From the IMG/VR virus record IMGVR_UViG_3300030102_004440, positions 1 through 62,383 of that record: a DNA stretch of 62,383 nucleotides. The stretch is one strand, 5' to 3'. The stretch is from a virus. Both the position numbers and the translations under genes were made by a program. Below the pieces are notes generated by a model. The model had not been told where the DNA came from. It was given only the letters and a program-made list of their open reading frames with translations, and ran no database searches. Shown here in pieces: positions 33,814 to 48,800 of this stretch. Within the stretch, counting starts at the first letter, position 1; the number at the start of each line of letters is the position of its first letter.

Positions 33814-36800
33814 ATGACGGCAATAGGCAAGACGAACCACGCATTCTTCTTCGATGGGGTGAGCGACAGCATCCTCATCCCCGAAGGCGCTTTCAGCGCT
33901 ATCGGCAAGAAGACGTCAGAGGGTGGTAGCGACGTCAGCCGCATGCTGAGTGACAAGAACTCAGACCCGTCTCGCAGCGTCATAGGCGCGAACTACCCTT
34001 TCATGACGTTCGAGGCTTGGGTCATGCCCGACTGCGGCGGCACAATCATGGAGAAGGAGGGGCAGTTCAAACTCTCAATCGGCAACGTGGATACCCCCGG
34101 CCCTGCCAAGTTCAGGGTCACCCTCCACAACAACGGCATCAGGGAGAGCCATGAGATATCGACTGCGAACGAGGTCTCCGCCGGCAACAGGTACGATGGC
34201 ACTGTGTTCCCCCGCTCCACGTTCGGAGGCATACACGACTCCTACAACAGATTCGACACAGGCAACTACGGCCTCGTCACCGACTTGAACAGGAATCACA
34301 GGGAACTTCTGCACGTCGTTGCCACAGTGAGACCCAAGTCGATAGACCTCTACATCAATGGCGCTCTGATGGCGCAGAAGAGATTCGATGCCACACTGGG
34401 GCTGGTGCAGTCGAACTCCAACACCTACGTCGGGGGCAAGGGAGGGGACTTCCGTGGGGTCATGGAGGCCATCCACATCTCTGCTGGGTTCAGGAACACG
34501 ATGGCCAACAACAACTGCCCACTGGTGGGCGATGACACAATCCTCCTATACAGGTTCGAAGAGCCAATAGCACCGATAGAGAAGGAGTACACCTTCACCA
34601 CGCTGACTGGTGGGTACGACACCAATACACTCAGCACCATGACGGTGACGACTGCGGACGCCAAGGAGTTGGCGAAGACGCTCACAGGCAACACGGTCAC
34701 GACAGGAACAGTCGACCTCACTGCATCGCCTTACAGTTCAGGCTCTTACGAGATATACGACGGAACGACAGGTGCTAACATCAGCAGGACTGTGGCTCAC
34801 GTACCGTACAACCTGCTCATAAACCCCGGAAGCATAGACAGGAAGACTCGCAAGCCGAACGCAACACCCCCTGAGAGGGTCAGGTTGCACTCCATTGACG
34901 TGGATACCGGCGTCCTCACGATATCGAGCATACACCTAGACCACAACGTCGATACGAATGGCGGACTAGTCGGTGTGATAAACAAGACGAGAACCACCGA
35001 TGTCGATGACTACTTCGTCGTGATAGGAGCAGACCTCCTCATTGACAACAAGTCGGGGAAGGTGTACCAACCGCCTCACTACAACACCCAAATCATAGAC
35101 AGGACGGGGCAGATGGTCATAGACGAGAGCGGATACGACAACCACGGATTCGTCTTCTCCTCTAGGATGGCGACGACCGCTACGGACAGCAATAACCCAT
35201 ATGCCGTAGTATGGCCGCTTGAGGACAGCGACGGTTGGAAGATAGGACACAGCGGCAGACACATAGGAAATCACGTAGACGGTCATTCCTTCCTGACCAT
35301 ATTGCCTAGGGCATCCGACGAGATAGTCAATCAGAGGGGCAACGGAAGAGCGGAAATCATCGACTTGGTGTACGACGAGATGCAGGATGGCGTAGACCAG
35401 CAGATAGCAATCAACAGCCAAATAGACATCTATCGAGACTTCGACCAACTGGAAATCAGCAGAATCACCAATACGGGCACGGTGACATCCGCCATCAACT
35501 CGTATCAGAACACCAACAGCCCACCCGCTGGGAAGAGGGAACTGATAGCAATAGGCGGAGACAGGTTCGACTTCACGCCCTTCCTGCTCAAAGGCCCTGC
35601 CCCTACATTACAGACCAAGTACGAAAACGACCTCAGAACCCATCACCTCAGACCATCCAGCAAGAGCAGGGTCGCGCTGCTGCATGTCCCTGAGTTGAAG
35701 ACGACAACCGTCAAGTTCGCACCGTACGTCGAGATTCACTACAATGCGATAGACCTAACTGGCGAGAGCATGCACACGACCACCAATGCCGGTTCTTTCG
35801 TGTCGGGACAGCAGTACGTCATAGTCAGCGCTGGCAACACCGACTTCACATCGATAGGAGCAGCGGACAACAACGTAGGTACTGTCTTTACCTCCACCGG
35901 AGTCGGTAGCGGCACTGGCACAGCAAGGAGATACCAGCCCCTGCTGATGGTCGAGAAGACAGTACCAGCAGGAAACGTCCCGACGGGAGGAGGGTCATAC
36001 GTATATGACGCTATCGTAGCATCACTAGCATCGGGCAAGACCCTGTACTCAGCAGGAGGAGTCATCGATGCTGTGACTGGGGATGCGATACTAGCGACCC
36101 CGCACTCTATGATAGGGGACAACAGCGAGGGGTACGAGGCCGACTTCGCGCTAGATGACAGCCTGACCCCATCGAAGTACACGCCTAGAGCCATATCGAC
36201 CTCGGTCAATAGCACTCCCTCAGTCATAAGGGAGTCATCCAGCACGACTGGCACGCACGAGTCCGTCTTCAACAGAATGACCATGGACAAGATACTAGGC
36301 GGTACGACGTTGACAGACAAGGGAATCTTCAACAGAGTAGAACCTGAGACAGTGGTATCGTCCCCATCAGCAGGTGAGTTCGACACTGGGATACCCCATG
36401 TGTCATCCCACATACACGAGGTCTTCGACATCATAGACAACATAGAGGTCGTAGACAACGTATCCAATGTGAGACTCATAGTCCAACCATCGGACAGAAG
36501 GAGGACGAACCAACTCTCCTCCCTGAAGTCACTGGTGGAAGACACTGCTCCAGTCAACCTGATGACGCCGATGTACCTACTCAGCAGAGCGCGAGTCAGA
36601 GCAGTGAAGGAGAGCGAGGGGGAGAATGCCAGCCTGACCACCATCGAGTGCATCGGACTGGCGGAATCAGCAATCACACGTTCCGTCAGCCTCACTGGTA
36701 GCGGAAGCCCCGACTCCCACGTAGTCAAGGAGATAGAGCCTAACGCTCCCGTCGTCACAGTCACGCTCGGTGGGCCGGGCCAAGGCGCTATGGACACAGC

Positions 36801-39800
36801 ACCTGTGAATCAGAGAAGCGTGCTAGCGCACGAGTCATACTCCACCCGCAGGGCATACGCAGTGACAGCGACTAGGCTGGACATCGATTTTGTCGCTGGC
36901 AGCGGCACTCTGCACATAGAGCCTCTCAACAACAAATCCACGTCACTGAGCAGTTGGGGTACGTACGGATTCCCCAAGGTCGGCAGGATATACCTACCTG
37001 ATGGCACGAGCGCCAAGTACTCCAGCAAGACAGGCAGCACATTCGTCTTCTCGTCAGCAGCAGTGGGCAGTGGCGATTTCGTCAGCGGCAGGGGTAGGGA
37101 GTTCACTACCATAACCGAACTCCTCAACTCAGCCGGATACATGGAGGGCAGCGTCAGCGGTACGACTGCGACTGTCTACGGGAACTTCACCATCATGAGC
37201 GAGCCTGACTTCGGCAGCAACAGTGACTTGGAGAACGGCACTACCGTGAACGACAGGATGCACCAATCCCTCAATGACGTGTCACATGACTACCAACTCG
37301 GCACTCAGTTCGCCAGCACGAGGGCACTGGCGGAGATACCCGTGTTCTCCAAGCAGTTCTTCCACAACAACGTCGGCCCTGACAACGCATTCAAGATACA
37401 CGTAGACGCCACCCACACGGCACACACCTACAACCCAAGCCCAGTGGGTCGTAGGATGAAGGATGTAGAGCCGGCAGACAGGGAGGCCCAGTCAGCATAC
37501 GCATACGCCATATCTCAGAACAAGCACGTCAAGTCAGCGACATTGCAGAAGTGGGATGACAGCACTCGTCAATTGACAGTGAGCGACCCCAAGGTCTTCC
37601 CAAGTGCGGCGACAACCAGCGGAAGAATAGCGGGTGTGAATCAGAACAGGTACAGGAGGGTCTTCACAGCGGAGGGGGAATGGGGATGGTACGCCAACGA
37701 CCCCGCTGGCGATGGCTACATAGAACTCGTCAACTTGGACTACAACGTATCTCAGAACTTCATCTCCAGCCTGAAAGAGGGCATATCCCTCTTCGTCGGT
37801 GGCCCAGTGGTCGAGAATGCCACACCCATGGCATCCGACGACCTCACCCCATCCAGCGACTTCGAGAGCAGAGGCGAGTTCTACCACGATGCTGCTAGCG
37901 TCAAGACGCAGGGAGGCAACGTCGACTACGGTCTCCGTCAGTACGTGAGCGCAGTCGAGTTCAAGGCAGGGCCTGAGAGCAACCCACATGCAGCACGAGT
38001 GGAGACGGGTAGGGCTAGGGGAACAGTACAGGCTCAGACGGAAGAGAACATAGCAGTAGACCTGAATGAGAAAGTGCTCATCGTCACCTTGAGCGAGGAG
38101 GACTTCAACAAGTTCCCCGACTTGGGCTATGACACTCTCGCAGCAGCACCAACCGAACAAGGACAGTTGCTCTATGTAGTAGAGCATGAAGATAATGGTA
38201 CGATATACAAGTATCACTACCACGGCCACCTCAAGAACATCAGGACTGACGTAGACATACCCAAGACCAGCATAGTGCTAGGGTTCTACGAGTTCGCAGT
38301 CACCTATCCCAATTCATTGGAGGGTAAGGAGATATACCTCGCTAGAAAGAGCAGGAAGGCCATACAGGACTTGAACGTCGGTACTACCGCAAATCCAATC
38401 TACAACCAAGGAAACTCCGCCCAATACAGCAGCGCTCTGTACGATGAGGTTCTAGGCTCTACACACAAGGTAGGTACGACGACGACTGTATCGGGCAGCA
38501 CCATCACAGTGACGACAGCAGCAGGTAAGAGCCTGAATGACTTGCATGGTGGCAACCTCAAGAAGGGCGACTACATCTACTTCCACACTACCGGCGGCTC
38601 TTTCAGTGGCACGATATTCCCAATAGGCACTGTCAGTGATGTGGCGACAGTCAACACGAGCGGGGAACAGGTAGTCACCGTCACAGGTAGAAGCAACCTG
38701 ACTCCCGGTGCTGGAACATACGACGTACGTGTCTCCATGGGAGACTACATCGACAGGGATGCGGTTCTCAACGCCACTTGGCTGAACCCATATGCGCCCG
38801 GCGGATTGCGGAACGGAGACACGATATGGGCGAACATGTCCTACAACAACCCGCATGCGGTAGAAGGGCTGTTCGCCAAGAGCAGGGGAGTCTATGACGA
38901 GTCTCAGGTTTGGCAGGAGTTCAACGGCGGAATGGCTCAAGTGGACGACAATCCTAGGGACAGCGTTCCCATGGAGAACTTCCTGATAGGCAACACATGC
39001 CTAGAGACCGCTAGGAACTACGTGCAGCACGTCAACAGGACGATAGAGGAGAACTACACAGCGTTGGGGATATCGACGAACAAAGCCCCCACTATCGCAT
39101 ACATAGACCCGTACCTATCGACGGAAGACCACGCGAGGGTTCTGCTATACGACGTCAGGAACGACAGGGAGTTCGTGGCGTTCCAAGACATACACATGCA
39201 GGTGCAGAGCAGTCCCCAAGCCACCCAACTAGGATGGCCGAAGGAAGTCGTCGAGGAGGGAGAGGACACATCGAACCCCCTACACTCAATCAACGCCAAG
39301 TACAACGGCGCTGGCCCAAGCCCTTGGACTACGCAGATAGACGTGGCAAACGGATTCCCATCGCAGAACCCGTACATCAGGAGCACTCAACAATCCAAGT
39401 TCATAGAGGGGGCATACGCGCATGACCTCGCGAACAGGCACACGAGCGACCTCATAGACAGCACGACGATAGCGAATCTGTCAGTGGCTCTACCAACCGA
39501 TGGTAGGGTTATTGCAGGTAGCCGGCTCTACGGCAAAGCCCATGGTCATCACGTCCATACCGGATACTCCTATGGAGGCATAGTCGACGGATACAAGTCC
39601 GGCAACAGCACCACGCCAAGGACGAAGGACGAGGTTGTGCTGTACGAGAAGGCCGAGAAACTGCATTCATTGAGCAGGATACAGACGACTGAGGCTGACT
39701 TCTTCATCGGGAAGTTGATTGATTGGAGAAACACCCCAACTGACGGATTGACGAGGACGATGAGAGACCCATCCACGTTCTTCGACACTCCCGATGGGAC

Positions 39801-42800
39801 GAGGGTCATTCCCGCCTTCCTCTGTCTGAGGGGAATACGAAGCGAGACGCTGGACTTGTCATCACACGAATTGACCTACTTAGACAAGAGACCACAATGG
39901 ACGAACATGGATTTCGTCAGGAGACTCACCATAGACATGGGTGAGGTGGCATTGAGAGACGGAGTGACCAACGTGCAGAACGCAGCCGAGGAGGTCGTCA
40001 GGCTCATCAACCAGCATGCTGCACTCAATGCTAGGACAGGAGGTGGCTCTGCCCACGACCCGCATCCGTTTTGGGACTACGAGGTTGGTAAGAACGACAA
40101 GGGCACTCACATGGGATACATCCGCGCTCACATAGGCAGGGAGGTGGAAGACCTCAATGGGGACAGGGGATTCACCATCGTCATACACAGCACAGTGCCG
40201 GGTGCGAGCGGGAGGAACTTCTGCGCATGGCTCGACAACAGCAAGGGGCAGACCGCCTACCAGCCGCAGTTCCTGATAGGGCACGGAGGTAGATGGCGCA
40301 ACTTTTGGGCATTGCCCGAAGAGAGCGAGGGTGAGAACATGCATCCTGCCCCTATGCCTCTCAACAAGCATGGTAGGCCATTCGCACCAGTCACAACGCT
40401 ACAACAGTACATCAGCACGCAGAACACCGGAGAGGACGTCACCAGCGTCGCTGACTTCGACGACTCCAACTTACTCAGAGCAGTATCCGAATCACTCAGT
40501 GGCAACAGCAACAACACCGCATCGCTTGAGTCACTAGACGTGAAGGGGTCGACCTCCTCACTGGTCAAGGGACTGAGGACAGGCACGAGAGCGATGAGCA
40601 GGATAAACTTCGGCGGCTTGGTCGCTGCTGGCATTCCGGGCTGGAGTCCGATAGCCGGCAGATACGGAATGGGCAAGAAGGGCAACTCATCCTCCAACAA
40701 CAGATACGGCACTCCCTCCCTATCCGACTACTCCTCCCACATACCTGCCAGTCAGGTGACATCCGACTCGATAGGCACACAGCCGATATACGGATTCAGA
40801 CTGAGGAACAACGTCGGCAACGAGTCAGGCGTACGCTTGATTTACAGGAGGATGGGAGACTCGATAGCGAATGAGAACACAGTCCTACCAAACACGATAG
40901 AGGACGAGGTGTGCATATTCTTCGATGACAGGTCGGTGGCAGATGGTGGGTTCACCATAGGCGCTCACATGCATGGGTCGGGAGACGCAACAGGCAGAAG
41001 CACCATGACTGCCGGCACTACGCACGGGTGGTTCGGCAACGAATGGCGAGGCGTGCCAGCACCGAGCATCGTCACGAGCATGACCACCACATACGACTCC
41101 ACCAACTCCGCACTCACAGTCACTGCTGTGGAAAGCCCGATGCCCCAGTTCAACAATGCCACTGATAAGAACAACCAACTCTCATACCTAGGCTTCCCGA
41201 AGGAGAACGGGGTATTCCAAGCAAGCGTGCACACGGGAGACGTGGGCAAGGTCTACTCGTACAGCAAGAGAGTCGGGAACGTATTCTACGGAGTCACACC
41301 TACAATCGCGAGTGGGACGTACCTGATGTCCCCGGTCATCAACTGGACTTGCGTGCTCACCGATGAGGTCATAGCGGCTGCGACAGCGGCAGCAATCAAC
41401 GCTACGAGCGATGAAATCAACTCAGAAGAGGGCCTTTCCTTCGACTGCACCAACATGTACGCCACTGATGGTAGAACCTTCTCGGAATGGGGCATCAAGC
41501 CCGATTCAATCAGGATAAGGGCATTCAACCCCAACAGCAACGTAAAGCCACTGAGCGATGACTACACCGCCACCTTGCAGAGGGACTTGGGAATCAAGGC
41601 CGCTCACTTGGAGTTCGGTGAGTTAGAGGGAGCGCACGAGCCTACTGGGGAGGGAACGAGGCCCGACTGGTTCTTCGGACTCAACTCCTTATCAATCACC
41701 GATGCGGACATAGACGCTGGCAAGTCGATAGACTGCGGGTACATACCCTACAACCTACTGGAGATAAGGACGATTGGAAGAGGGCCTAGAGCCAACACTG
41801 CCACACCCATCCTAGTCGACTCTCAGAACACACCAGTCGATACCCGAACTTGGATGGAGAACCTGAAGGGCATGAGATTCACCCGTTCCTACGGAGACCA
41901 CATCCTACCCAAGATAGACAATCCGATGGGACAGTTCGCAACCAGCGTCAACACTCAGACCAGTTGGAACAACAGGCTCTTGGTAGTCAGCACAGTGACT
42001 GAGGGTGGTGGATTACTCATTCCAAAGGGAACGAGTGCTCAATCGGTGGGTGAGAAGAAGAAGATATTCCTCAGAGAGGACATATCGGCCATGGCAACTT
42101 GGAGCAACTCCTCGACCTTAGTGTTGGATGAAAAATCGCAATCACAGAATTGGCCAACCACCATGCCCACTAACGATTTCATATTCTCACTGTTCGCAGA
42201 CCCGAAGAGGGCTAGGGAGTTCGCGGGTCTCAGGTCTCTCGGCAGCGTCATGTCAGAGCCGATAGTGTACTTCAGGGGAGGCAAGAGCGGAGACGACCAC
42301 AGCGTACCTCTGTTCTTCGGTGGGGGCTTTAGCGGTGTAGTGATGGACGTAAATGACGGTACGCAAAACGATTACTCCTCATTCTACACCCATCCGTACG
42401 CAAATGGGCCGATGGGTGTCGCTGGCTTGCAGAACGCCAACGAGATATCCACGAGCCACGCCATACTAGATGCGAATGCGATGTTCGCCTTCTTCCCCGG
42501 CGCAGCACTGTGCAACCAGCACAGGGGGAGCATCACGCCTCCAGCATTCAACAAGGACAACGTGCTGTCTCCCGACCTAGACAAGGGTGCGACGACGTAC
42601 AGCAATCCCGCTGGCAACAACGACCTAACCCACAACCTCATCAAGGCCAAGGCAGTGCCACTCGTTCTCAGGTTCGCACATCAGACCGCTCGATACGAAG
42701 ACCACGTTGACGGTGTGGACATAGACAGCAAGACGACGTACCTGATATTCGGGCCGGGACAGGCATTCCCATTCATGAAGGAGACCACGACTGCTGGAGC

Positions 42801-45800
42801 GGTGAACTACTCACACAGCAGCACAGGGAACGGTAGCAACACGATAGAACCCTATCCGGGCAGAGTGGTCAAGGTCGGCAATCACTGGGCATCCCCACCA
42901 CCACCGATGGACACAGCGCTCTACTTCACCCCGCCTAACAACACGCTATACAATGCTAGGGCTGGATTCCATTGGAGAGCGATGGTCAACTGGGAGAGTC
43001 CTGCTGGATACGCCAACAAGGGCAAATTAGCGCAGAGGCCAGCACACGGTAGGCACTACGGACAGCAGTTCAACGACGATACCCCGACAAGCGCATCCGA
43101 CCTATCGCTCATGTTCCCACGCTCCCACACCCCAACCATAGGCTTCGGCATAACGATGGCAGCAGACACCGTGTTCCACATGGATGGGGGCTTCCATCCC
43201 GGAGGGCACTGGATGGACAACCAAATCACATTCAACCCACCACATCCCAACAAGGCTACAAGAATCAAGGGTGCAGCAAACGCCGGAGGCAGCAACCAAG
43301 GAGTGCAACCTCACTGGGAAGCCGCAAACCAAGTGCACCCCACTGCATTCAGGGCTTCAGGAGTCATGACTGGCAGGATAATCGACTACCTCGCAGGTAT
43401 AGACCTCGGAGGGCAGGGAGGCAACCAAGCAGACACGGTTTCCGTCACAGATGCCAAGATGGAGTACATAGTGGTGGACGGCACGCGATGTCAGAACGGC
43501 GAGGAACTCGCTACCGTCGTGGGAGCGGCCATCAATGCCTTCCCCGGTGCTGGTGCGCTCAAGGCCATGGGAGGCACTCACATGCCATCCATGGGCAATG
43601 CGATGCGCCAAGACAGATACGCATGGGTGGACATCGGCGCTGTGGCCACATACGACGTCTCATCGACTGCCGGGTACAACATACTGTCAGGCACGGCAGA
43701 TGGGAACGGTACGACATTCACACAGGCATACCTAGAGCAGATACCCGCATCGGGATGGCTCAGGCTCTACAAGGACGATGGAGGCTCTGAGGACTACGCA
43801 TGGACGCCATACCACTCTAGGGAGGTTCTCAAGGACAGCAGCAACTGGAAGGTCAAGTTCTACATGTCTCCCAACAGACTCAAGGGAGTCAGCAAAGCGG
43901 AGAACTCCTCAACGTTCACGGCCAACTCGTTCCCTACGATAGACTCCTCGTACGACATCTACGTGTGGACGAAGGCCGGCACTATGAGGTTCAATAACGA
44001 GAATGCAACAAGCAGAGACCACATGTGCCAAGTGCACTTCTCAGGCATAGCAGATGCGATAGACAGGACACGTCCGATAGGCTCGGTAGGATGGCATGGA
44101 GAGAGGTACTCGTATCTGAACAGCCTCAAGATAACCACCAGCGTCACCAAGAACTCAGTCACGACCAACAGCACTGGATATGCAGCAGGGCTAGGTGCTT
44201 ACCACCCGATGCTGGCCTTCTCCCCGTACGGCACTGCTGGTACGGTAGTGGGACTGCACAGCCACGTACCAGTCGTCACATCGATGTTCGGTAGCCCTGA
44301 GAGCACACCTAGCATAGACGGCATAGGAAACAATCTAGGCACGCACATGAAGAAGACCAACTTCTACACGAAGTACAATCACATCACCGGTAGCGGTGGG
44401 GGATGGGACACATATACGTACAACTTCAACGACACGGACGAGACAGGCAATGCCAACCAGTGGGCAGACCCATCGAACTACGCCGGTACGCTCCCGGAGG
44501 AACTCACTCGACCACAAGGACTGTACTCACACGCATTCGTAGTGGTGTCCTACGACGCTGAGTCCACCCTGATATGCAAGAGGGACAACGATGGCATCGA
44601 GGGCACTGGTGATTGGCTGCACGTACACGGGCAGTCCAGCGACCCTATACAATACGCAGGTACGACTAGGTGGGACGAGAGGATACACGGCGAGGACAGG
44701 TTCGTCGCACCTGCGAACGCTGGCCCTAACGTAGAGGCACTCATAGTAGACGGGACTGCTCTACCCAGCGGTACGCTCACGAACGCTAACTGGGCATCCA
44801 CCACATTCAACGCGACGACAGGGACAGGCTCTTACTTCCACTCGGCAGTCACAGGCAGCAGTGGCAGCGAGAAGGACAGGAAACTGAAGAACGCAGTGCC
44901 CGGACTCAACAAGATAGGAGACCTGCTCTTTGACCTAGACCACTCAGTAGGCTCTGCTCTGCTTGAGAGCGATGATGCCGAGAGGAACACGGCAGCGCAC
45001 AAGTACAGCACAGCGCACACCACATCGTACCCCACACCGTACTGGTTGGGTGACGTCAATGGATTCCAAATGTACGAGGACTCGGCAGTACGCAACTTCT
45101 CCGTGGAGAACATAGTGTGGAAGAGAATGGACGGAGGTAATCTGTCACTACCCGCATCCAATGCGAGGGGACTTGGGGCTGTGCCTTGGACTACTAGGAT
45201 ATCTAGCAACATAGCGTACACCACGGGGGAGAAACTCCTAGGCAACGTCAGATTCACCTTCGAGACCACGAACGGCGCTATGCTACCTGTGCTGCAAGCG
45301 CAGGAACTATCGCACCCTGAGTTGGTGAAGAAGAACCCGTACACGGTCAACAACGTCCTGATGATACCGAACGAGGAGGTGCAGTTCAGGTCAATTAGGG
45401 TCATCGATGACGCTGGCGAGATTCACAAGATAGAGGGAGGTAGCCCACTGGGGACTGTCATACGCGGCTTCAGGCCAACGACCAACAGGAGCATCAAGGG
45501 CAGAGCACCGGCAGTAGCCAACAGCGGCAACACGCCCAACCTCAAGGTGATGCTCCCGAACCCCGACAGCATACCCGGCAACATCGTCGTACGCTCCGGC
45601 TTCGACCCACTGCAAGCGTATCAGAACGAGACCATAGGAAGCGGAGGCATGCACCACCCCGACCTAGGGTCATCGGACACAGGTCACCTGTTCAACAACA
45701 CAGTGGCCGGCCCTAGGATGTCGCCCACTTACGAAGACCACAACTGGGAGAGGATAGACCCAGTGACGTTCGACTCGCAAGTGGGCGCATGGAACAACAA

Positions 45801-48800
45801 CGCCCCTCTCGACACATCGTACGAGTTGCATGACAGGACTCTGTTCTTCCATGTGACCAAGATGGGGCACAGCCACACCCATCGATACCCAACCGTGTAC
45901 ACGCATGCGCTTGGTGTGAGGAACTACTCCGGGAACGTATCGTCATGGGATGCCACCAATGGCAACCTCAAGATGAACTCGTCTGTAAAGAACAACCCCG
46001 TGTTCGACAACAACATCACTGTCTCCGCCGGTGATGAAATACTGAACTACTCAGGCTTCGGCACGAAGGAGGTCAGTGACAACAGACGCTTCATCAGGAT
46101 GTACGACACCATCACCGAGGAAGGCGTGGTGATGTCATACACCAGCACAGGCACATCAGGTGCGGAGCAGAACTGGTTCAAGGGCGTGACCGGCGATATC
46201 GAACTAGCCGACTTCCTATCGAAGTACTTCACGTTGAACGACACTAGCGGCGAGTACGAGCCTAACGCCACGGTCAAGGTAGTACCATCGTACTACGTAC
46301 CTGCTGGCAGCACGCGATTCTTCGCTGCAAGGAGGATGCGCGACCACGCAGAGGTCAGCGGCAACTCACCCGACATGGCGGAGACTCTGTACTTCAATGG
46401 GGACACAGTTGCGTACAACGCATACAGCAGACCCAAACTGACACCAATGCCATTCCCAAGAATGGGGCATCACTTCGTCACACCGACCATGCCCATGCTA
46501 CCGGGACACTGGGCACATCCAGCATACCAGTCGCTATACGAGAGGCATCTCCTAGACTACGGGATGCAGACAGGATTCAGGGACACCGCATTCTTCGACG
46601 ACCTAAAGACTCAGACCAACAAGAAGGCGAACATAACCAACCTCGCAGACAACATCAACCCGCTAGAGCCTGAGATAAACTTCAGTGCGATAAACGCTGC
46701 ACCAAGTGGCCCAAGCGACATACACGGAGGCGCATTCTCACTGATGTTCGAGACTGGCATCAGATACGATGGGTATGGTGTGCTGGCTTCCAGTGGTACG
46801 AATGCGGGTGACATAAACAAACTAGGCGGACACAGTGTGGTGCTTGAGGCAGCAGGGAACTACACACTAGGCAGACACTTCCCTGACCCAGTTGAGGTAG
46901 GTGCATATCAGATAGTGATACAACCCAACGTGTTCGACAACCAACTAGTAGGGTATCACAACAGTGGCAAACTAACCAGTCAACAGATAAACACAGTCAT
47001 CGCGATAAAGGAGGATGCCACGAAGGGTGGCTTGACACTAGTACTGGCGAAGGAAGTGGGTGCTGATGTCAGGGGATGCGAGGTATTCGTCAATGAGGTA
47101 ATGCTAGACATAAATCCCGACCCCGGTAGCCAATTCACAAATATACCCACATTGATGTCGTACAACCCATTAGGAGTGCAATTGACGGAAAGCCCCTCAT
47201 TTACACGCAGGGGATTCCCATACTCGGTAATGATGAGTGACGCTACCCCCGGATATACCTTGAATATACCTTGGTGGAGCATACTGCATAAGGAAGACCC
47301 ATCAGGTAATTCGAATGCATTTTTGAAAATGTCTCAATATACACCTCACGATTATTATCATATATGTAGAAATACATTTGGAAGTATAGGAAAACAGTTG
47401 ACAATTAATGGATATACTTCTGCATATATAGATATATACTCAGGTAATATGCAAACTACCAGTATAATACCTAAAAGTACCGTAATTAGTTTCGATTCTA
47501 GCGCAGGTAGGATACAAGTGGACAACGCTAATCTATTCCCGCTGAAAAATTACTATTCCGAGGTAATTGAATATACTGCTAAAAACGGCAATAAGTACTC
47601 TAAACCGCTTCTAAGCCGCAGTGGAAGCACTTTTGACATAAACAAGGGCGATTACCTGACAGTCGCTGGAGGTAGTGATGCATTTTGGACGAACCTATTC
47701 GATGGAGCGGTTCTTAGAATGTCCAGCGCATTCAACAACATACCCACTGGTACTATAATTACAGATAAGAGAAAGAGCATATTCGCAAACATACTCGATG
47801 ATGTCATATCAGGCAACGATGACACCAACTCAGGATACGTACCTGATGCATTCCTATGCATGTGGCATCATAATCTAGGTAGACCTAACACATACTTCTC
47901 GGATAGTAGAACCACATTCGGAGGCAATGCGGTAGACAAGAAGCCATACAACAGCCTACCTGAGCACTTTGAGACCATACATTACCACGATTTCTCATAT
48001 GCGATAAGCAACGGCCCATTCGATTTCCTAATTAAGACGCCTAGCGTCCTTCTCAAAGACGGAACAGCAGTGGCTGGTGATAGCACTCACGACGCTGGTG
48101 GCACTAACGTCATGCTAGCAGGATACTGGCCATGCGGTAGCCGTGGCGGTGCACAGGCCAGCGATTTGGGGTACTACTCCATGGTTGGTGCTACATGGAA
48201 CACGCATCTCACATCACAGAGAGCCAACTTCGCCTCCAGTGCGCAATACGAGTTCGTAGACAATGACGATGACGGCATATACAGAGGTAGCAGTGCTCCC
48301 GGAGACAGCACAGACATCATAGGTTTGGTCATAGGTAGCACCGCAGCAACCAAGAGAAGAGCGTACGGTCACCGTTTTGGTGTACTGCAAGCCACTAACA
48401 GACCACGGTACGGTCTTTCTCCAGCCCGTATGGTCTACGAGAACACGGCTAACATAGAGGGTAAGAACACCACGGATGCGGATAGTGGGCCACTAGTGCA
48501 GATGGAGTCCACGGACTGGGAGTGGGGTGGCAACGGAACGAGCAGCAGCACGTTCCCCGTCACGTACGTCGGTGTGATGGAGAGGCAGACGAACTTCGCT
48601 GGCATGCTAGGGCACGACAAGCAGGAGATGCAAGTCAGGTACAGCGATGGTCGTAGGATGACTAGGCCGTTCGGTACGCCCGTACGGACGATACGCAACC
48701 CCAGTGCAGTCAGGAGGGACTGGTGGGGTGACGTCAACGGGCTAGGTATCACGAGCCTGTCCATAGCCTCGCAGCACTACTTGGTGGACTGGTGGGGCAA

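Noticed and set aside
35739-36797. Long minus-strand open frame opposite the giant gene
   Set aside because: Its Ser/Val/Thr/Leu-rich product mirrors the codon bias of the + strand gene. Similar shadows occur opposite 31587-32534, 54732-55688, 14451-15332 and 5489-6070, and none has a ribosome site or recognisable domain.
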